From the NCBI GenBank assembly GCA_024636835.1, contig JAGXGH010000069.1, positions 62,001 to 126,000 of the forward strand: a stretch of DNA of 64,000 nt. The letters run 5' to 3'. This document shows positions 14,709 through 25,295 of the stretch, piece after piece (position 1 is the first letter of the stretch; every line of letters begins with the position of its first letter). The stretch is from Verrucomicrobiales bacterium. Its GTDB lineage: Bacteria; Verrucomicrobiota; Verrucomicrobiia; Verrucomicrobiales; SLCJ01. A program made the position numbers and the translations under genes. The notes beneath the pieces are model-generated. The model ran no database searches and was not told where the DNA came from. It saw only the letters and a program-made list of their open reading frames with translations.

Positions 14709-15470
14709 ATGCACGCCGATCTTCTCCATCTCATCACCCTTCTCGACCTTACTGCTCTCGGTTCTACTGACAACGAGGACACCATCGAAGAACTCTGCCA
14801 ACGTGCGATTGATCCACTTGGTTACGATCATGATTTGGAAAACCCGCCATCCTGCGCAGTCGTCTGCGTATGGCCGAACTTCGCCGGACTCGCCGCCGAA
14901 CTTACCGAGGGCACACCCGTAGGCGTCGCCTGTGTTGCCGGTGGGTTTCCGTTCTCCCAATCGCCACTCGCCGCGAAAATTGCCGAAATCCATCACGCCG
15001 TCGACGCCGGTGCCACCGAAATTGACATCGCCATCAACCGCGGTGCATTCCTCGCCGGCGAGCTCGAACTTGTCCACGACGAGATCGCCGCAATGAAGCA
15101 AGCGTGCTCGGGTGCGCATTTGAAAACCATCCTCGAAACCTGCGACCTGCCCAATCCCGAGGCCATCCGCCAAGCCGCGCAAATCGCTCTGCAAGCCGGC
15201 ACCGACTTCCTCAAAACATCCACCGGAAAAGGCAGTGGTGGCGCAACCTTGAACGCGACGGCCATTCTCCTCGAAGAAGCCGCCGCCTGGCAAAAAGCCA
15301 CCGGAAAAGCCATCGGGGTGAAACCAGCGGGTGGCATCCGCACCGCTACCGAAGCCTTCGAATACACCGCTCTTGCGGAAAAACTGAATCCCCCCGTCGT
15401 CGCTGATAACTTCCGGATTGGTGCCAGTTCTCTGCTCGACGACATTCTGGAGCAGTTATCTAAGCACTAA
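14709..15470 (+). CDS. deoC: Deoxyribose-phosphate aldolase
   Basis: 253 residues, the length of the longer DeoC subgroup (as in E. coli). It cleaves 2-deoxyribose-5-phosphate to glyceraldehyde-3-phosphate and acetaldehyde through a Schiff base. Visible signatures are EIDIAINRG with Asp106, LKTILETCDL, FLKTSTGKG with the Schiff-base Lys169, and GVKPAGGIRT with the activating Lys205. Cytoplasmic, nucleoside catabolism. The start at 14709 gives MHADLLHLITLLDLTALG, matching the family; it is preceded by a heptamer array rather than a ribosome-binding site. The next gene is a beta-glucosidase 134 bp on, with no obvious functional link beyond sugar catabolism. Confidence 0.95.
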   Translation: MHADLLHLITLLDLTALGSTDNEDTIEELCQRAIDPLGYDHDLENPPSCAVVCVWPNFAGLAAELTEGTPVGVACVAGGFPFSQSPLAAKIAEIHHAVDAGATEIDIAINRGAFLAGELELVHDEIAAMKQACSGAHLKTILETCDLPNPEAIRQAAQIALQAGTDFLKTSTGKGSGGATLNATAILLEEAAAWQKATGKAIGVKPAGGIRTATEAFEYTALAEKLNPPVVADNFRIGASSLLDDILEQLSKH

Positions 15471-15604
15471 TTCGAGGAAAAGACCGCTATTTTCAACGAA
15501 TTCACGATTCGTTTGCAGGAACGTGATGTTCGAGCTTCCCGTACTCGCCCGACTTCGATATAATGAACGAACCGGTGATGAACACCGAATTATCAGCCTT
15601 TATC

Positions 15605-16975
15605 ATGTTTCCAAAAAAATTTCTCTGGGGAGCTGCCACTTCGGCAGCACAAATCGAAGGTGCGTGGGACGAAGATGGCAGGGGGCCATCCATCTGGGAT
15701 ACCTTCGCTTCCGAGCCGGGCAACGTCCGTAACGACGAAACGCCATCCATTTCTTGCGACTTCTACCATCATTGGAAGAAGGACATCGCGCTGATGCAGA
15801 AAATCGGCCTACAGGCATTCCGGTTTTCCATCTCGTGGTCACGAGTCCTTCCCGAGGGAAAGGGCGAAATCAACACCAAGGGTCTCGACTTCTACGACAA
15901 TCTCGTCGATGAACTTCTAAAGGCGGGCATTCAGCCCTTCCCCACACTCTTCCACTGGGATCTGCCAAAAGCGATCCATGACGAAGGCGGATGGCAAAAC
16001 CGTGGGATCGCCGAATGGTTCGCTGAATATACAGGTGTAGTCGCCGACCGTCTTGGCGATCGTGTTTCCCACTGGATCACCTTCAACGAGCCGCAGATTT
16101 TTCTCGGTTTCGGATACAGCAAAGGCAACCACGCGCCCGGCCAACAACTTCCCGAGAGCAAAGTCTTCCGCTGTGCCCACCACGTGAACCTTGCACACGG
16201 AAGGGCCGTCCAAGTGCTCCGCGAAAAGGTCGGCGAAAAGTCGCAGATTGGCTTCACCCCATTCCATCAATTCGCACTCCCGGAGAACCCGAAAGCGACC
16301 CAGCACATCGCCGCCGCGAAAAAAGCATCGTTCGATCCTCATTGGACCGGCGACCACGAAACCTTCTTCAACAGTTGCTGGTGGTCTGATCCAATTTTCA
16401 CCGGCAAGTATCCGCGCACACTCTTTGAGCACGTTCCGGAGGCCGAAGATTTCATCGAAGCGAAAGACATGAAGGTCATTAACCAGCCGCTCGACTTTTA
16501 TGGGTTTAACTACTACTTCGGAAAAACCGTCCGCTCCGCCGACAACGAGCAAGGATGGGAGGAAGTGCCGCCAAAACCCGGTGAACCAACCACTGCCTTC
16601 AATTGGCCCATCCACCCCGAAGGACTCTATTGGGGACCAAAGTGGCTCTACGAGCGCTACAAATTGCCGCTCTACGTTTTTGAAAACGGCATGTCGTCGA
16701 CCGATTGGATTGCCCTCGACGGAAAAGTTCACGACACCAACCGCATCGATTTCCTCACCCGTTATCTACGCGAATTCGGACGTGCCGGAAAAGCCAAAGT
16801 GCCCATCGCTGGATACTTCCAATGGTCGCTACTCGACAACTACGAGTGGGCAGAAGGCTACAACGAGCGCTTTGGTCTGATTCACGTCGACTTCGAAACC
16901 CAAAAGCGCACCCTCAAAGAATCCGCCCATTGGTATGCCGAGGTTATCAAAACCAACGGCAAATCACTGAAGTAG
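15605..16975 (+). CDS. Glycoside hydrolase family 1 beta-glucosidase
   Basis: 456 residues from the ATG at 15605 (MFPKKFLWGAATSAAQIEG, the standard GH1 N-terminus); an upstream ATG at 15563 would add 14 atypical residues. The acid/base Glu162 lies in WITFNEPQ and the nucleophile Glu360 in LYVFENGMS; the glucose-binding residues in the SAAQIEGAW and WSLLDNYEWAEGY segments are present. No signal peptide, so it is cytoplasmic and probably hydrolyses imported beta-glucosides such as cellobiose. The order after deoC on the same strand suggests either a loose operon or chance adjacency. It ends convergent with the RHS gene, with a large hairpin between. Confidence 0.95.
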   Translation: MFPKKFLWGAATSAAQIEGAWDEDGRGPSIWDTFASEPGNVRNDETPSISCDFYHHWKKDIALMQKIGLQAFRFSISWSRVLPEGKGEINTKGLDFYDNLVDELLKAGIQPFPTLFHWDLPKAIHDEGGWQNRGIAEWFAEYTGVVADRLGDRVSHWITFNEPQIFLGFGYSKGNHAPGQQLPESKVFRCAHHVNLAHGRAVQVLREKVGEKSQIGFTPFHQFALPENPKATQHIAAAKKASFDPHWTGDHETFFNSCWWSDPIFTGKYPRTLFEHVPEAEDFIEAKDMKVINQPLDFYGFNYYFGKTVRSADNEQGWEEVPPKPGEPTTAFNWPIHPEGLYWGPKWLYERYKLPLYVFENGMSSTDWIALDGKVHDTNRIDFLTRYLREFGRAGKAKVPIAGYFQWSLLDNYEWAEGYNERFGLIHVDFETQKRTLKESAHWYAEVIKTNGKSLK

Positions 16976-16991
16976 CACCTAGGTAAACAGC

Positions 16992-17081
16992 CCTAAGGAG
17001 CGCCACGCTTCCAGCTGGCTTCGCAGTGCTTGGGTTGTTCGTTAACCACCCAAGCCACCTGGAAGGATGGCTCTCCTTAGG
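16992..17081. repeat. Long imperfect hairpin between convergent genes
   Basis: CCTAAGGAG (16992-17000) pairs perfectly with CTCCTTAGG (17073-17081). Inside, CTTCCAG pairs with CTGGAAG and GCTTGGG with CCCAAGC. The whole is about 90 bp with a bulge on the left arm. It could act as a two-way transcription barrier for the GH1 and RHS genes, or be a REP-like repeat; there is no T-run directly after it. Confidence 0.6.
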
Positions 17082-17143
17082 TTTCCATAGGTTTCCTTAT
17101 CGCATGCTAAAGCGCTCTTGATTATAGAAGTGTTGGGGACGCG

Positions 17144-20100
17144 TCATCTTCCGAATGCGGTATCGTAGATACTGTCTGTCAGTCGGTAATAGTCGTTTGC
17201 CATGATGGCTACCGGAGCGAATTCCGCCAAGGTTTCTGCCGAACTTTTTAGTTTCTCAAGCACTTCGGCGACAGATTTCGCCGCTTTGATTATTCTCACG
17301 AAAGCGTTTCTATCGGCGATGCTTGTAATGGCCGAGCCTATACTGGAGCCGATATTCTTCACTAACTTGACCAAATCAACGGAGATGAACGAGAGGAATT
17401 TCAATGTGGCTTTGAACTTAATTTTCACTGGATTGAACAAGCCGGAAACAAACGAGATAACTTTCGCCACCACGGATGCATGCACGAAGCCCAGGCTCCT
17501 CGAGTAGAGCATATCCAACATTTCAAATTCCGCTGCGTCCACCGGTTGGATGTCGTTCGTCAGGGAGAAAACCCGGGCCTTCAGAATTTTCACCTGTCGA
17601 CTATTAAACCCTCTGAAATCGAGATACTGACGTGCGAATGCCGCAGCAACCTTGAGGAAGTTCTTAGCAAGGATGCCAGTCGCTTTGCTGATGTGCACGG
17701 CTTGCACGTTCCTTAGATTGATTTGGAGTTGGAAGTTGGTTTGCAGTGATACCAGGGTGAACATGCCGCTGGGATCGGTATTGCTGACGGGGTTCGCATG
17801 GGTATACAAATAGCGATGGAGGGACATCGGCTCTTCCTTGAATCCTTCAAACCGATCAGCCGTCCAAAATCGTCCTGTAACAGGGTTGGAAAAGCGTTGG
17901 CGAAGATAATACAGGCCGAGGTCTGGATCTAATTGCTCGCCGCGATAGCGGTAATCGGTCATACCCACTACCGGAGAATCGAGAGGGTTTCCAAACCCAT
18001 CATAGGTGTAGCTTTCCAAGATTGTGCCACTCGCATTCGCTACGCCGACGACACTTCCCCCGCCATCGTAGAGGTAGAATATTTCCGGTGGTCCGGCAGG
18101 CGTCCGGCGGCTGATGAGATCATGACCGAAGATAAACGCGGATTCCAGTCCACCGCCCGCAGCGCGTTCTTCGACGACCTGCGCATAACCGGTCAGCGAA
18201 TTTTCATCGACAAGGTAGTTCGTTACAGACGTTCCTCCACCTGTTGTAACCACTTTTCTTGTTCGGTTTCCTTCGGCATCGTAAATACAATCAACGGTGA
18301 CACCACCGGCTTTTGTTCTCCGGATCAGGCGGTTTCTGAAGTCGTAGATATCCGTTCCCTGAAAGTCGCTTGGTATGTTCGTAGAACTCAGCGTGTTGCC
18401 GTTGCCGTCATAGCTGTCCCCAACGATGCGGTCATCCACGTCATAGGTGAACGATTGCGTCAACAGATCAGAAATCGTTGACGCACGGGCTGTACGGTTT
18501 CCGTATTGATCGAAGGAATAGGTGATTTGGCCGTTTGCTATGGTTGGTCCACCGGTGACGGTTTCGCTCATCAGGCGGTAGTATTCATCGTAGACGAAAT
18601 CTCTCTTCCGACCGTCTGAGCGAAGTTCTTGTGCCCTGTCACCACGTGGATTCAAGAGGTAGGCAAACGACTCCATGATCGTCGAAGCATTGTCTCTGAT
18701 GGTAAGATTCGTGAGGCGGTTGAGCGTGTCGTACTGATAGTTGTGTGAGATACCATTCGGGTAAACGACACCGATAAGACTTCCATCTACATCGTAGGTA
18801 TAATCGGACGATCCGCTGGTGGCGTCGGTCACGCGAGTCAGACGGTTTGCTGCATCATAGGAGTAAGTGAGATCAATTCCTGTGGCAGAATCACTTTTTG
18901 TGGAGGCGAGCAGGTCATTGGCAAAATATCCGTAGCTAAGTTTTCCGCTTGTGCCGTCCGCTTCAATCAAACGCCCACGCTCATCGTAACTCATCGATTT
19001 CGTATGAAGCACCGCACTACTACTGTTGAATATCGTAGAGGACGACTTGGATCCGTCCGCGTTGTACGTAAAGGTGATGCGAGCCGGAGCATGCGCTAAA
19101 CTAAGCGAGGGGTGGGTCGGGTCCGCAACGATCTCAGTCAGGAGGCCGAGATCATCATAGGAGTAAGTCGTGGTAAAGCCGGTGAAATCCGTATGCGCAA
19201 TGAGTTGTCCATAGACATCATAAGAGAATGTCTCAGCGCTCCCCCCGGGAAGTGTTCTGGACGTTCTGCGCCCCATGGTGTCGTAGGTGAATTCAGTCCT
19301 GCGATTGCCGCCGTAGGTCCGTGCGGTTTCGTTCCCCATTTCATCGTATTCGTAGCTGGCTGTGCTATCTGGTAAGGGGTTGCCCGATGAATCCAAATAC
19401 TCGACTTTGGTAAGGCGACTGAGGCCGTCGTAGGTATATTGCTTTCCACGGCCTTCGACATCGATCTCCTGGATGACTCTTCCCAGGCTGTCATACTTGG
19501 TCTCCGTTGCCGTTGCACCATGTTGAGAGGTTGAGGGAAACTGATTCCCTATAGATCGGCCACGGCTGTCGTAGACGACTTGGGTGGAGGTACCGCTGGG
19601 CGATGTAACTGATGTCAGTGAACCGTCTGCCGCGTATGCGTAAATCGTAGTGAGCGTGGTGCCGCCAGCAAGGTGTTGGATCCGCGCCGACTCTTGGCCG
19701 ATCGAGTTGTAGAGTATTTCTGTCCGATTTCCCAGCTCGTCAATAATGTCTGTTTCTCGTCCAGCTGCGTCATAGACAATTTCACTGCGCGGGTTATCCG
19801 CGTCGCTCCCCGGGGTTGAATCAGGATAAATAGTGAAGCGAAGTTGCCCTTCACCATTGTATTCGAATTTCGTGCTATGCCCCAATTGGCCGATCTCCTC
19901 GATCTTTCTGTTTTCCGCATCATAGACCATGTTGACCGTTGAACTATCGGGGAGAGTGATGCGGGTGACGTTTCCACTCGCATCCCTCTGGTAGTTGGTC
20001 TTCCGGGCGAGCGAATCATTTGCAGAATCATAATCCGCGCGGTTTCTCCAAACGAGCGTGTCAGTGATCTGTCCAGCCGAATCATAGCGGTTCTCGTCGA

Positions 20101-23100
20101 TCCGCCCATCGGGTTGAATGGTCAAGAGGAGGTCGCCTTCATCGTTGTATTCATAGTCCAACGTCACTTCATCAACGCCTCCTCCCGGAAGGGTGCGGAA
20201 AGTAACCTTGCGAAGTACCAACTGTCCGGCGTCCAGATAGGTTCGCACTCTACGCAACAGAGTGCCTGACGAAGCACGCATTTCCGAGTCGGCAATTTTC
20301 GTCACCTCCGCCAATCCGCCGTCGTCGAAGCCGGGTTCGCCTCTGCGTATGTAGGTGAAGGTTGTGGTGTTGCCCGCAGGATCTTCAATGGTACGAATCT
20401 CTCCACTACCCTGGTAATTGATGGCGGTAACGTCACCTCCATCATTTGCTGTCGAAGTGAAGGTGGTGATGTTTCCAGAAGACCCATCATAGGCGATGCG
20501 AGTCACATTGCCGAGTGGATCCGTTATCTCGGTGGGGTTGTTATTGCTATCGAAACTGTAGCGAGTGGTGGAGCCGGTAGAGGGATTTGCCGGGTCCTCG
20601 GCAGGTGCGGCGCCATCGGTTTCGGCGATGAGATTTCCTTTTGAATCGAAGGCTCTGCTGAATGCATTACCAGTGGGGCCAATGATCAGCTTTTCCCTCG
20701 TGGTGCCAGGATAATATTCGAATTCAGTCACCCCGCCATCCTTGTCAACCATCCGCACGACGTTGCCCAGCGTGTCGAATTCCTGGGTACTGGTGTAGCC
20801 GAGTCGATCCGTCGTTGTTTGAGTCATCGATACAGGATCGTAGGAGAACCCTACCGAATTCCCCTTGGGATCGGTTTGGCGGATCAGGCGGCCGTCAGTA
20901 TCATATTCGGAGCGTACCGCGGATACGCCTCTTGGGTCGATAATTTCGGTGAGGAAATTCGGACGACTGGCACTCCCATAGATGAACTCTGTCTTGCCAC
21001 CTGTGCGGTCGGTGACGAAGCGAAGACGACCACGCGTATCGTATTCATAAACAATCGATTTTCCAGAAGGGTCTGTGATGCTGGTGATGCGACCCGATGA
21101 ATCGCGATTAAACTGAACTGAGGTTCCGTCGGAATGGGAGATGCCACTTCTTGAGAAAGAGAGTAAATTCCCGTTGGCATCGCTGATTTTTTGTAGCCCG
21201 CCGCGTTGATAATACTCGTAGCTATTGCCGTCGAGCGTGGTGAGGACATAGTAGTCGGGGTTGTAGCCAAACGGGAGACCGATCTCGTAAACGGAGTCGT
21301 CATCTCCAAGTTCCACTCGTTCGTAATTCCGCGGTGCAATCCTGAGCGTTTCCCTAACTCCGGGGTCGGGCTCGAAATAGGGCGCGTAGCTTGTGTAGAT
21401 AAAACTATTGCGACGATCACGCACTTTGAAGGTGAAGCCAATGCGTTCACCTGAAGGCGCGGTAATAAACACCCGTGTGCCCACTTTGAACGGAGTCGCC
21501 GAATAAAAATCTGCGCCAGTATCCGGAACCGTTTCCGTAATATCCGCTTCAGCTATCGATAGTGTCCAACCGAAACCAAAGTCACCTTGATGGCTTGTAT
21601 CCAGAGAATCGTAAATTCGAGTAACTTTGATAGGTATGCCGGAAAGCGGGACGCTGATGTCGGTAAATTCCATTCGGAAGTTCCCCAATTTGGCTTCACC
21701 GCAGACGAGCACCAGCAGACCATCTGCGAACCCTCTGCCGCTCGTGTTGAATGCTTTGAGTCGAAGTATGTAGCTACCATTTCGGAGCAGAGTGGGATCT
21801 AATGTTCCCAATAGTGCATCGGTTACGGGAGACGTACCACGCCCGATTTCCACCCAATCCGCATTGGCGTTAAGGTTGGTTAATCCCACCTGTTCGGTCG
21901 ATGCATATTCAAGAACCCAGTAATCAAGAACGCCGTTTTCCTGCGACACAGTGCCTCGAATATCGGTGAGATAGGTAATATCCGTTTCCGGATCGGGTGA
22001 GGTGAACGCTGTCGTTGGAGTAGATCGGTCTCCACTATCGAGTGTGGTGCTTGCTAGTGACCCGAGACCATTTGTGTTGAATGCGCGAAGGCGGATCACC
22101 CATCGACCATTGTCGAAAACCGGATCCGTCAATGGAGTGATGGTTTCAGCTGTTTTCTCGCTGGTGCCCGTGCTCAACTCCGTCCAGGAAACGCTGGGAT
22201 CCGAGAGGTTTGAAGGATTGACGGCACTGACAAGCGCGTAGTCAACGATGTAGCGATCGAGTGTTCCGCCGTTTGCCAGGACGGTTCCTACGAGTTCGTC
22301 GAGACTGTCACTGGCTGAACGTGGCGAGGAGATTTTTGCGACAGGGCGGGCGCTATTACTGGGAGTTATGCCCGTGCTACCATCCGGGCCTCCGTAGGTG
22401 GTAGCCGATGGATTGAAGACGATCCCGGCAACGGTTCCCAGCTCGTTTTCGTTGGTTGCCGTAAGCCTGAAAACAAGCGGTGCATTGGGCAGCAAGCTTG
22501 GATTCAATGTGGCAAGCACACCATCACTGAGCTCGGATGTCCCCCGAGAAATAAATGTCCATGCCACAGAAGTGTTGTTCAAGTCGGTAAGATCGACTGC
22601 GGTGCGGGGAGCGTAATCCAGCACCCAATTTCGAAGTGTGCCTCCACTGGCATTGACAGTGCCGCGAACCATCGTGACATCATCCGCTGCGCTGAGCGGG
22701 GCGGTGAATGCAGCGCTTGGTCGCGCGCCGCTGCCTCCGCCTGTGGTCTGTGTGGCGGTGGTGTTGGTGGTAGAGCGTGGATTGAACGAGATGGCAGCGA
22801 TTGTCCCTAAACCGTTGGCGTTCTCGGCGCGCAGACGGAAAACGATAAGCTCGTTTGGAAAGTTCGTTGGAGTAATTGTAGATATTTCCGATGCCGTAAA
22901 TGTGTTGGTGCCTTGGGTGATGACCTGCCAGAGAACATCTGCCTTGGTTAGTTGATTGATATCAGCGGATGAAGCCGGAGCCCATTCCAGATACCAGTTT
23001 GCAAGGGTGCCGCCATTGGCATCTACCGTGGCGACGAAGCGCGTCGAGTCGTCGCTGGGAGAGAGTGGGGCTTGGAATGAGGCGAGTGGCCTAAGATCTG

Positions 23101-25285
23101 TCGGATTACCTGGGACGTCGCCAGCGCCAGGAACCGTAGTTTGGTTGGGGTTGGCCGGCGGTGGCATGTTGGGATCGAGCACTCTGATGAATGAGATTGC
23201 CTCGGTAACTTGATCTGCTGAATCCACGGCGAGGGCGCGAAGTTCAACCAACCCAATTCCGCTGAATGAACGCGTGGTAGTGATAACCGATAACCCGCTA
23301 TTGGGGTTTACTTCGACATCGTCGATGAAGAGACGGGTGCGGAAAATTTGTTGATCATCGGTGCCCTCGGCTGAAATACCGACCTCTTCGCCCGGGAATA
23401 CCGAGCTGGCTGTTTTGCGGATGACAACTGTCGGTGGTAAGTCGACGGGCGTGACAGTGACATCGAAGTCCTGTCGGTCGGTGAGACCGTCGGCGTCGGT
23501 GACTACAAGAGAGAATGGATAGACACCTGCTTCGGTTGGTTGCCACAGCACGGTCCCGTTGTTTGCGTTGATGACGGCGGTTGCTGGCGGAGGTGTGCCA
23601 TTCAGGGCGGGAACCAGGGAATAGGTCAATGGCTGGGATTCCGGATCCTCGGCTTCGGAATCGTAGTAGTAGGTGTTGTCGAGGCGCTCCTGAGTGAAGC
23701 CACTGTAGACCACGTTATCCTGCGAGGCATTGTAGAAGCCAAATCTGCCGCCGGTGAAAGTATCGTCTTCGGCTACAAGACGATCAAGAATTACACCTTC
23801 TTCAACCACTTCGACGACAATCCTTCCTGGAGTGAATTCCAAGGTGATTTGATAATCTTGCCCCGGTACCCATGGGATGTCGTTGGGAGGGGAGAGTATC
23901 TTGGTGTTTTCCCTGTCCTGATGCGACCACCACAGATCCGCAATGGTAACGTCGCGGTCTCCGGCGTCGATTCGTTTGAGCGTCATGCCTCTCAGGGCGG
24001 TTCCACCTACATAGTCTTGTTCTCTGCTCTTCCAATCGAAGAGATAGAACTGTTTGCTATTTTGGTAGCCGAAAATAAAACCCATAAAGTCGTCGTCAAA
24101 TCCCGTGCCGGCTCTGAACGTTCCTGTAACTCGTAAATTCAATAGGCTATCCGGGCTTAGAAGTGCGGAGGGTCGAGCGTTGAGCAATTGGGTGGCTGTG
24201 AGTCCATCGTCACTGATCCGCCAAATGGGAGTAGCTTGAGCATCGGGATAGGTTACGATTGTCCAATCAGATAGATTGAGCGGCTGAGCAGGGCGCACTT
24301 GGCCCAATGAAACTCCCGGCGGTGGCGTGGTGATGAAGTAAGGCGGGCAGGCGACATCTCCGAGATACTCAAACGCCAACTCATCGGACGCCACTACGCT
24401 GCCATCACTAGCTTCGACTCGGAGTGTGTGGGTTCCAACACTCAGCGCGCCACCATGGAGCTGATTGATCAAGGCCTCGTCGAGTATCGCTTTGCCGCCG
24501 GAGACCAAGGAGGTGATATCAACGAACTGTCCACTGTTGAGGGAGGCTCGCCACGTCATGCCGTCGGTAGCGGTGCTACCGAATCCAAACGAATATAACG
24601 AGGTCGCGTTATCGCTAAAACTCGTGCCGGTGTCGTTGCGGAGGAAGAGATGAACCGCAGGCACCGCTGGAAAAATACTGAAGTAGGTCGTGGCGACTTT
24701 GAGTCTGTCGCTCTCTTCAACGACACTGCTTAGATTGAAATCGAAGTAGGAAAGATATCGATTGTTACCGAGTTGTTGGAGCCAGGTTTCACGCAAGACG
24801 CAACTATCGCGAAAGTCCACATCGCGGTCGCCGTCGGAGTCTCCGGTAAATTGATGAAACGCAAAAACAAACTCATCGAGCGGCGTGGCGGTCAGTGCGC
24901 ATGCCGCGCGCTCCCTATTTCCGAGCAATCCGTCAACCTCGAACCAGGCGATGTAGTTGCCATCCGGTATAAGATCGGCAGGATCGTAAGGGAGAATCCA
25001 GCTCGCGCTGTTATTGGTAGGATCGAAGCGCAGCGTCGCGCCCGAGAGGTCCACCATCGCACCGCTGCCTATGTTGCGCACTTTAAGCGAGCCTTGGTCA
25101 ATCAGACCGGCGACATTACGATCGAATCGGACACCGATCGCTTGAATCATGGAGCGCTGTGGGTTGCCATTGTTTACCCAGGATCCGGTGATTTGAGGCA
25201 GATCGGCCGGCGGCGTTTGGGCGACGACGAAAAGCGGAAGAATGGCAAAAAAGAGCCTAAAGCTTTTGAGAAGATGATGGATCAT
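17144..25285 (-). CDS. Giant secreted RHS/YD-repeat protein with variable C-terminal domain
   Basis: 2713 residues from the ATG at 25285, which gives a signal peptide (IHHLLKSFRLFFAILPLFVV). Order of parts: an EF-hand/dockerin-like DSDGDRDVDFRDS near 147-160; a TSP-C/ConA-like domain (about 338-532, FMGFIFGYQNSKQFYLF); a cadherin/Ig-like segment; four tandem repeats of about 105 residues (about 730-1190) carrying N/SGGTL and RLxAxNxxGLG motifs; the RHS entry region (IPIKVTRIYDS, about 1200); many YD repeats; the RHS core LGLYYLRQRFSNPVTGRFWTADRF (about 2445) ending near DPSG (about 2509); and a unique 200-residue tail. RHS proteins form a shell enclosing a C-terminal toxin or act as surface proteins. 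No immunity-like gene follows. It lies 10 bp after the gene at 25296, in one operon. Confidence 0.92.
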   Translation of the reverse strand: MIHHLLKSFRLFFAILPLFVVAQTPPADLPQITGSWVNNGNPQRSMIQAIGVRFDRNVAGLIDQGSLKVRNIGSGAMVDLSGATLRFDPTNNSASWILPYDPADLIPDGNYIAWFEVDGLLGNRERAACALTATPLDEFVFAFHQFTGDSDGDRDVDFRDSCVLRETWLQQLGNNRYLSYFDFNLSSVVEESDRLKVATTYFSIFPAVPAVHLFLRNDTGTSFSDNATSLYSFGFGSTATDGMTWRASLNSGQFVDITSLVSGGKAILDEALINQLHGGALSVGTHTLRVEASDGSVVASDELAFEYLGDVACPPYFITTPPPGVSLGQVRPAQPLNLSDWTIVTYPDAQATPIWRISDDGLTATQLLNARPSALLSPDSLLNLRVTGTFRAGTGFDDDFMGFIFGYQNSKQFYLFDWKSREQDYVGGTALRGMTLKRIDAGDRDVTIADLWWSHQDRENTKILSPPNDIPWVPGQDYQITLEFTPGRIVVEVVEEGVILDRLVAEDDTFTGGRFGFYNASQDNVVYSGFTQERLDNTYYYDSEAEDPESQPLTYSLVPALNGTPPPATAVINANNGTVLWQPTEAGVYPFSLVVTDADGLTDRQDFDVTVTPVDLPPTVVIRKTASSVFPGEEVGISAEGTDDQQIFRTRLFIDDVEVNPNSGLSVITTTRSFSGIGLVELRALAVDSADQVTEAISFIRVLDPNMPPPANPNQTTVPGAGDVPGNPTDLRPLASFQAPLSPSDDSTRFVATVDANGGTLANWYLEWAPASSADINQLTKADVLWQVITQGTNTFTASEISTITPTNFPNELIVFRLRAENANGLGTIAAISFNPRSTTNTTATQTTGGGSGARPSAAFTAPLSAADDVTMVRGTVNASGGTLRNWVLDYAPRTAVDLTDLNNTSVAWTFISRGTSELSDGVLATLNPSLLPNAPLVFRLTATNENELGTVAGIVFNPSATTYGGPDGSTGITPSNSARPVAKISSPRSASDSLDELVGTVLANGGTLDRYIVDYALVSAVNPSNLSDPSVSWTELSTGTSEKTAETITPLTDPVFDNGRWVIRLRAFNTNGLGSLASTTLDSGDRSTPTTAFTSPDPETDITYLTDIRGTVSQENGVLDYWVLEYASTEQVGLTNLNANADWVEIGRGTSPVTDALLGTLDPTLLRNGSYILRLKAFNTSGRGFADGLLVLVCGEAKLGNFRMEFTDISVPLSGIPIKVTRIYDSLDTSHQGDFGFGWTLSIAEADITETVPDTGADFYSATPFKVGTRVFITAPSGERIGFTFKVRDRRNSFIYTSYAPYFEPDPGVRETLRIAPRNYERVELGDDDSVYEIGLPFGYNPDYYVLTTLDGNSYEYYQRGGLQKISDANGNLLSFSRSGISHSDGTSVQFNRDSSGRITSITDPSGKSIVYEYDTRGRLRFVTDRTGGKTEFIYGSASRPNFLTEIIDPRGVSAVRSEYDTDGRLIRQTDPKGNSVGFSYDPVSMTQTTTDRLGYTSTQEFDTLGNVVRMVDKDGGVTEFEYYPGTTREKLIIGPTGNAFSRAFDSKGNLIAETDGAAPAEDPANPSTGSTTRYSFDSNNNPTEITDPLGNVTRIAYDGSSGNITTFTSTANDGGDVTAINYQGSGEIRTIEDPAGNTTTFTYIRRGEPGFDDGGLAEVTKIADSEMRASSGTLLRRVRTYLDAGQLVLRKVTFRTLPGGGVDEVTLDYEYNDEGDLLLTIQPDGRIDENRYDSAGQITDTLVWRNRADYDSANDSLARKTNYQRDASGNVTRITLPDSSTVNMVYDAENRKIEEIGQLGHSTKFEYNGEGQLRFTIYPDSTPGSDADNPRSEIVYDAAGRETDIIDELGNRTEILYNSIGQESARIQHLAGGTTLTTIYAYAADGSLTSVTSPSGTSTQVVYDSRGRSIGNQFPSTSQHGATATETKYDSLGRVIQEIDVEGRGKQYTYDGLSRLTKVEYLDSSGNPLPDSTASYEYDEMGNETARTYGGNRRTEFTYDTMGRRTSRTLPGGSAETFSYDVYGQLIAHTDFTGFTTTYSYDDLGLLTEIVADPTHPSLSLAHAPARITFTYNADGSKSSSTIFNSSSAVLHTKSMSYDERGRLIEADGTSGKLSYGYFANDLLASTKSDSATGIDLTYSYDAANRLTRVTDATSGSSDYTYDVDGSLIGVVYPNGISHNYQYDTLNRLTNLTIRDNASTIMESFAYLLNPRGDRAQELRSDGRKRDFVYDEYYRLMSETVTGGPTIANGQITYSFDQYGNRTARASTISDLLTQSFTYDVDDRIVGDSYDGNGNTLSSTNIPSDFQGTDIYDFRNRLIRRTKAGGVTVDCIYDAEGNRTRKVVTTGGGTSVTNYLVDENSLTGYAQVVEERAAGGGLESAFIFGHDLISRRTPAGPPEIFYLYDGGGSVVGVANASGTILESYTYDGFGNPLDSPVVGMTDYRYRGEQLDPDLGLYYLRQRFSNPVTGRFWTADRFEGFKEEPMSLHRYLYTHANPVSNTDPSGMFTLVSLQTNFQLQINLRNVQAVHISKATGILAKNFLKVAAAFARQYLDFRGFNSRQVKILKARVFSLTNDIQPVDAAEFEMLDMLYSRSLGFVHASVVAKVISFVSGLFNPVKIKFKATLKFLSFISVDLVKLVKNIGSSIGSAITSIADRNAFVRIIKAAKSVAEVLEKLKSSAETLAEFAPVAIMANDYYRLTDSIYDTAFGR

Positions 25286-25295
25286 GGATGTGTGG

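Noticed and set aside
17933-18481. 182-codon plus-strand frame inside the RHS gene
   Set aside because: Antisense shadow of the YD-repeat region; repetitive coding DNA often leaves the opposite strand open.
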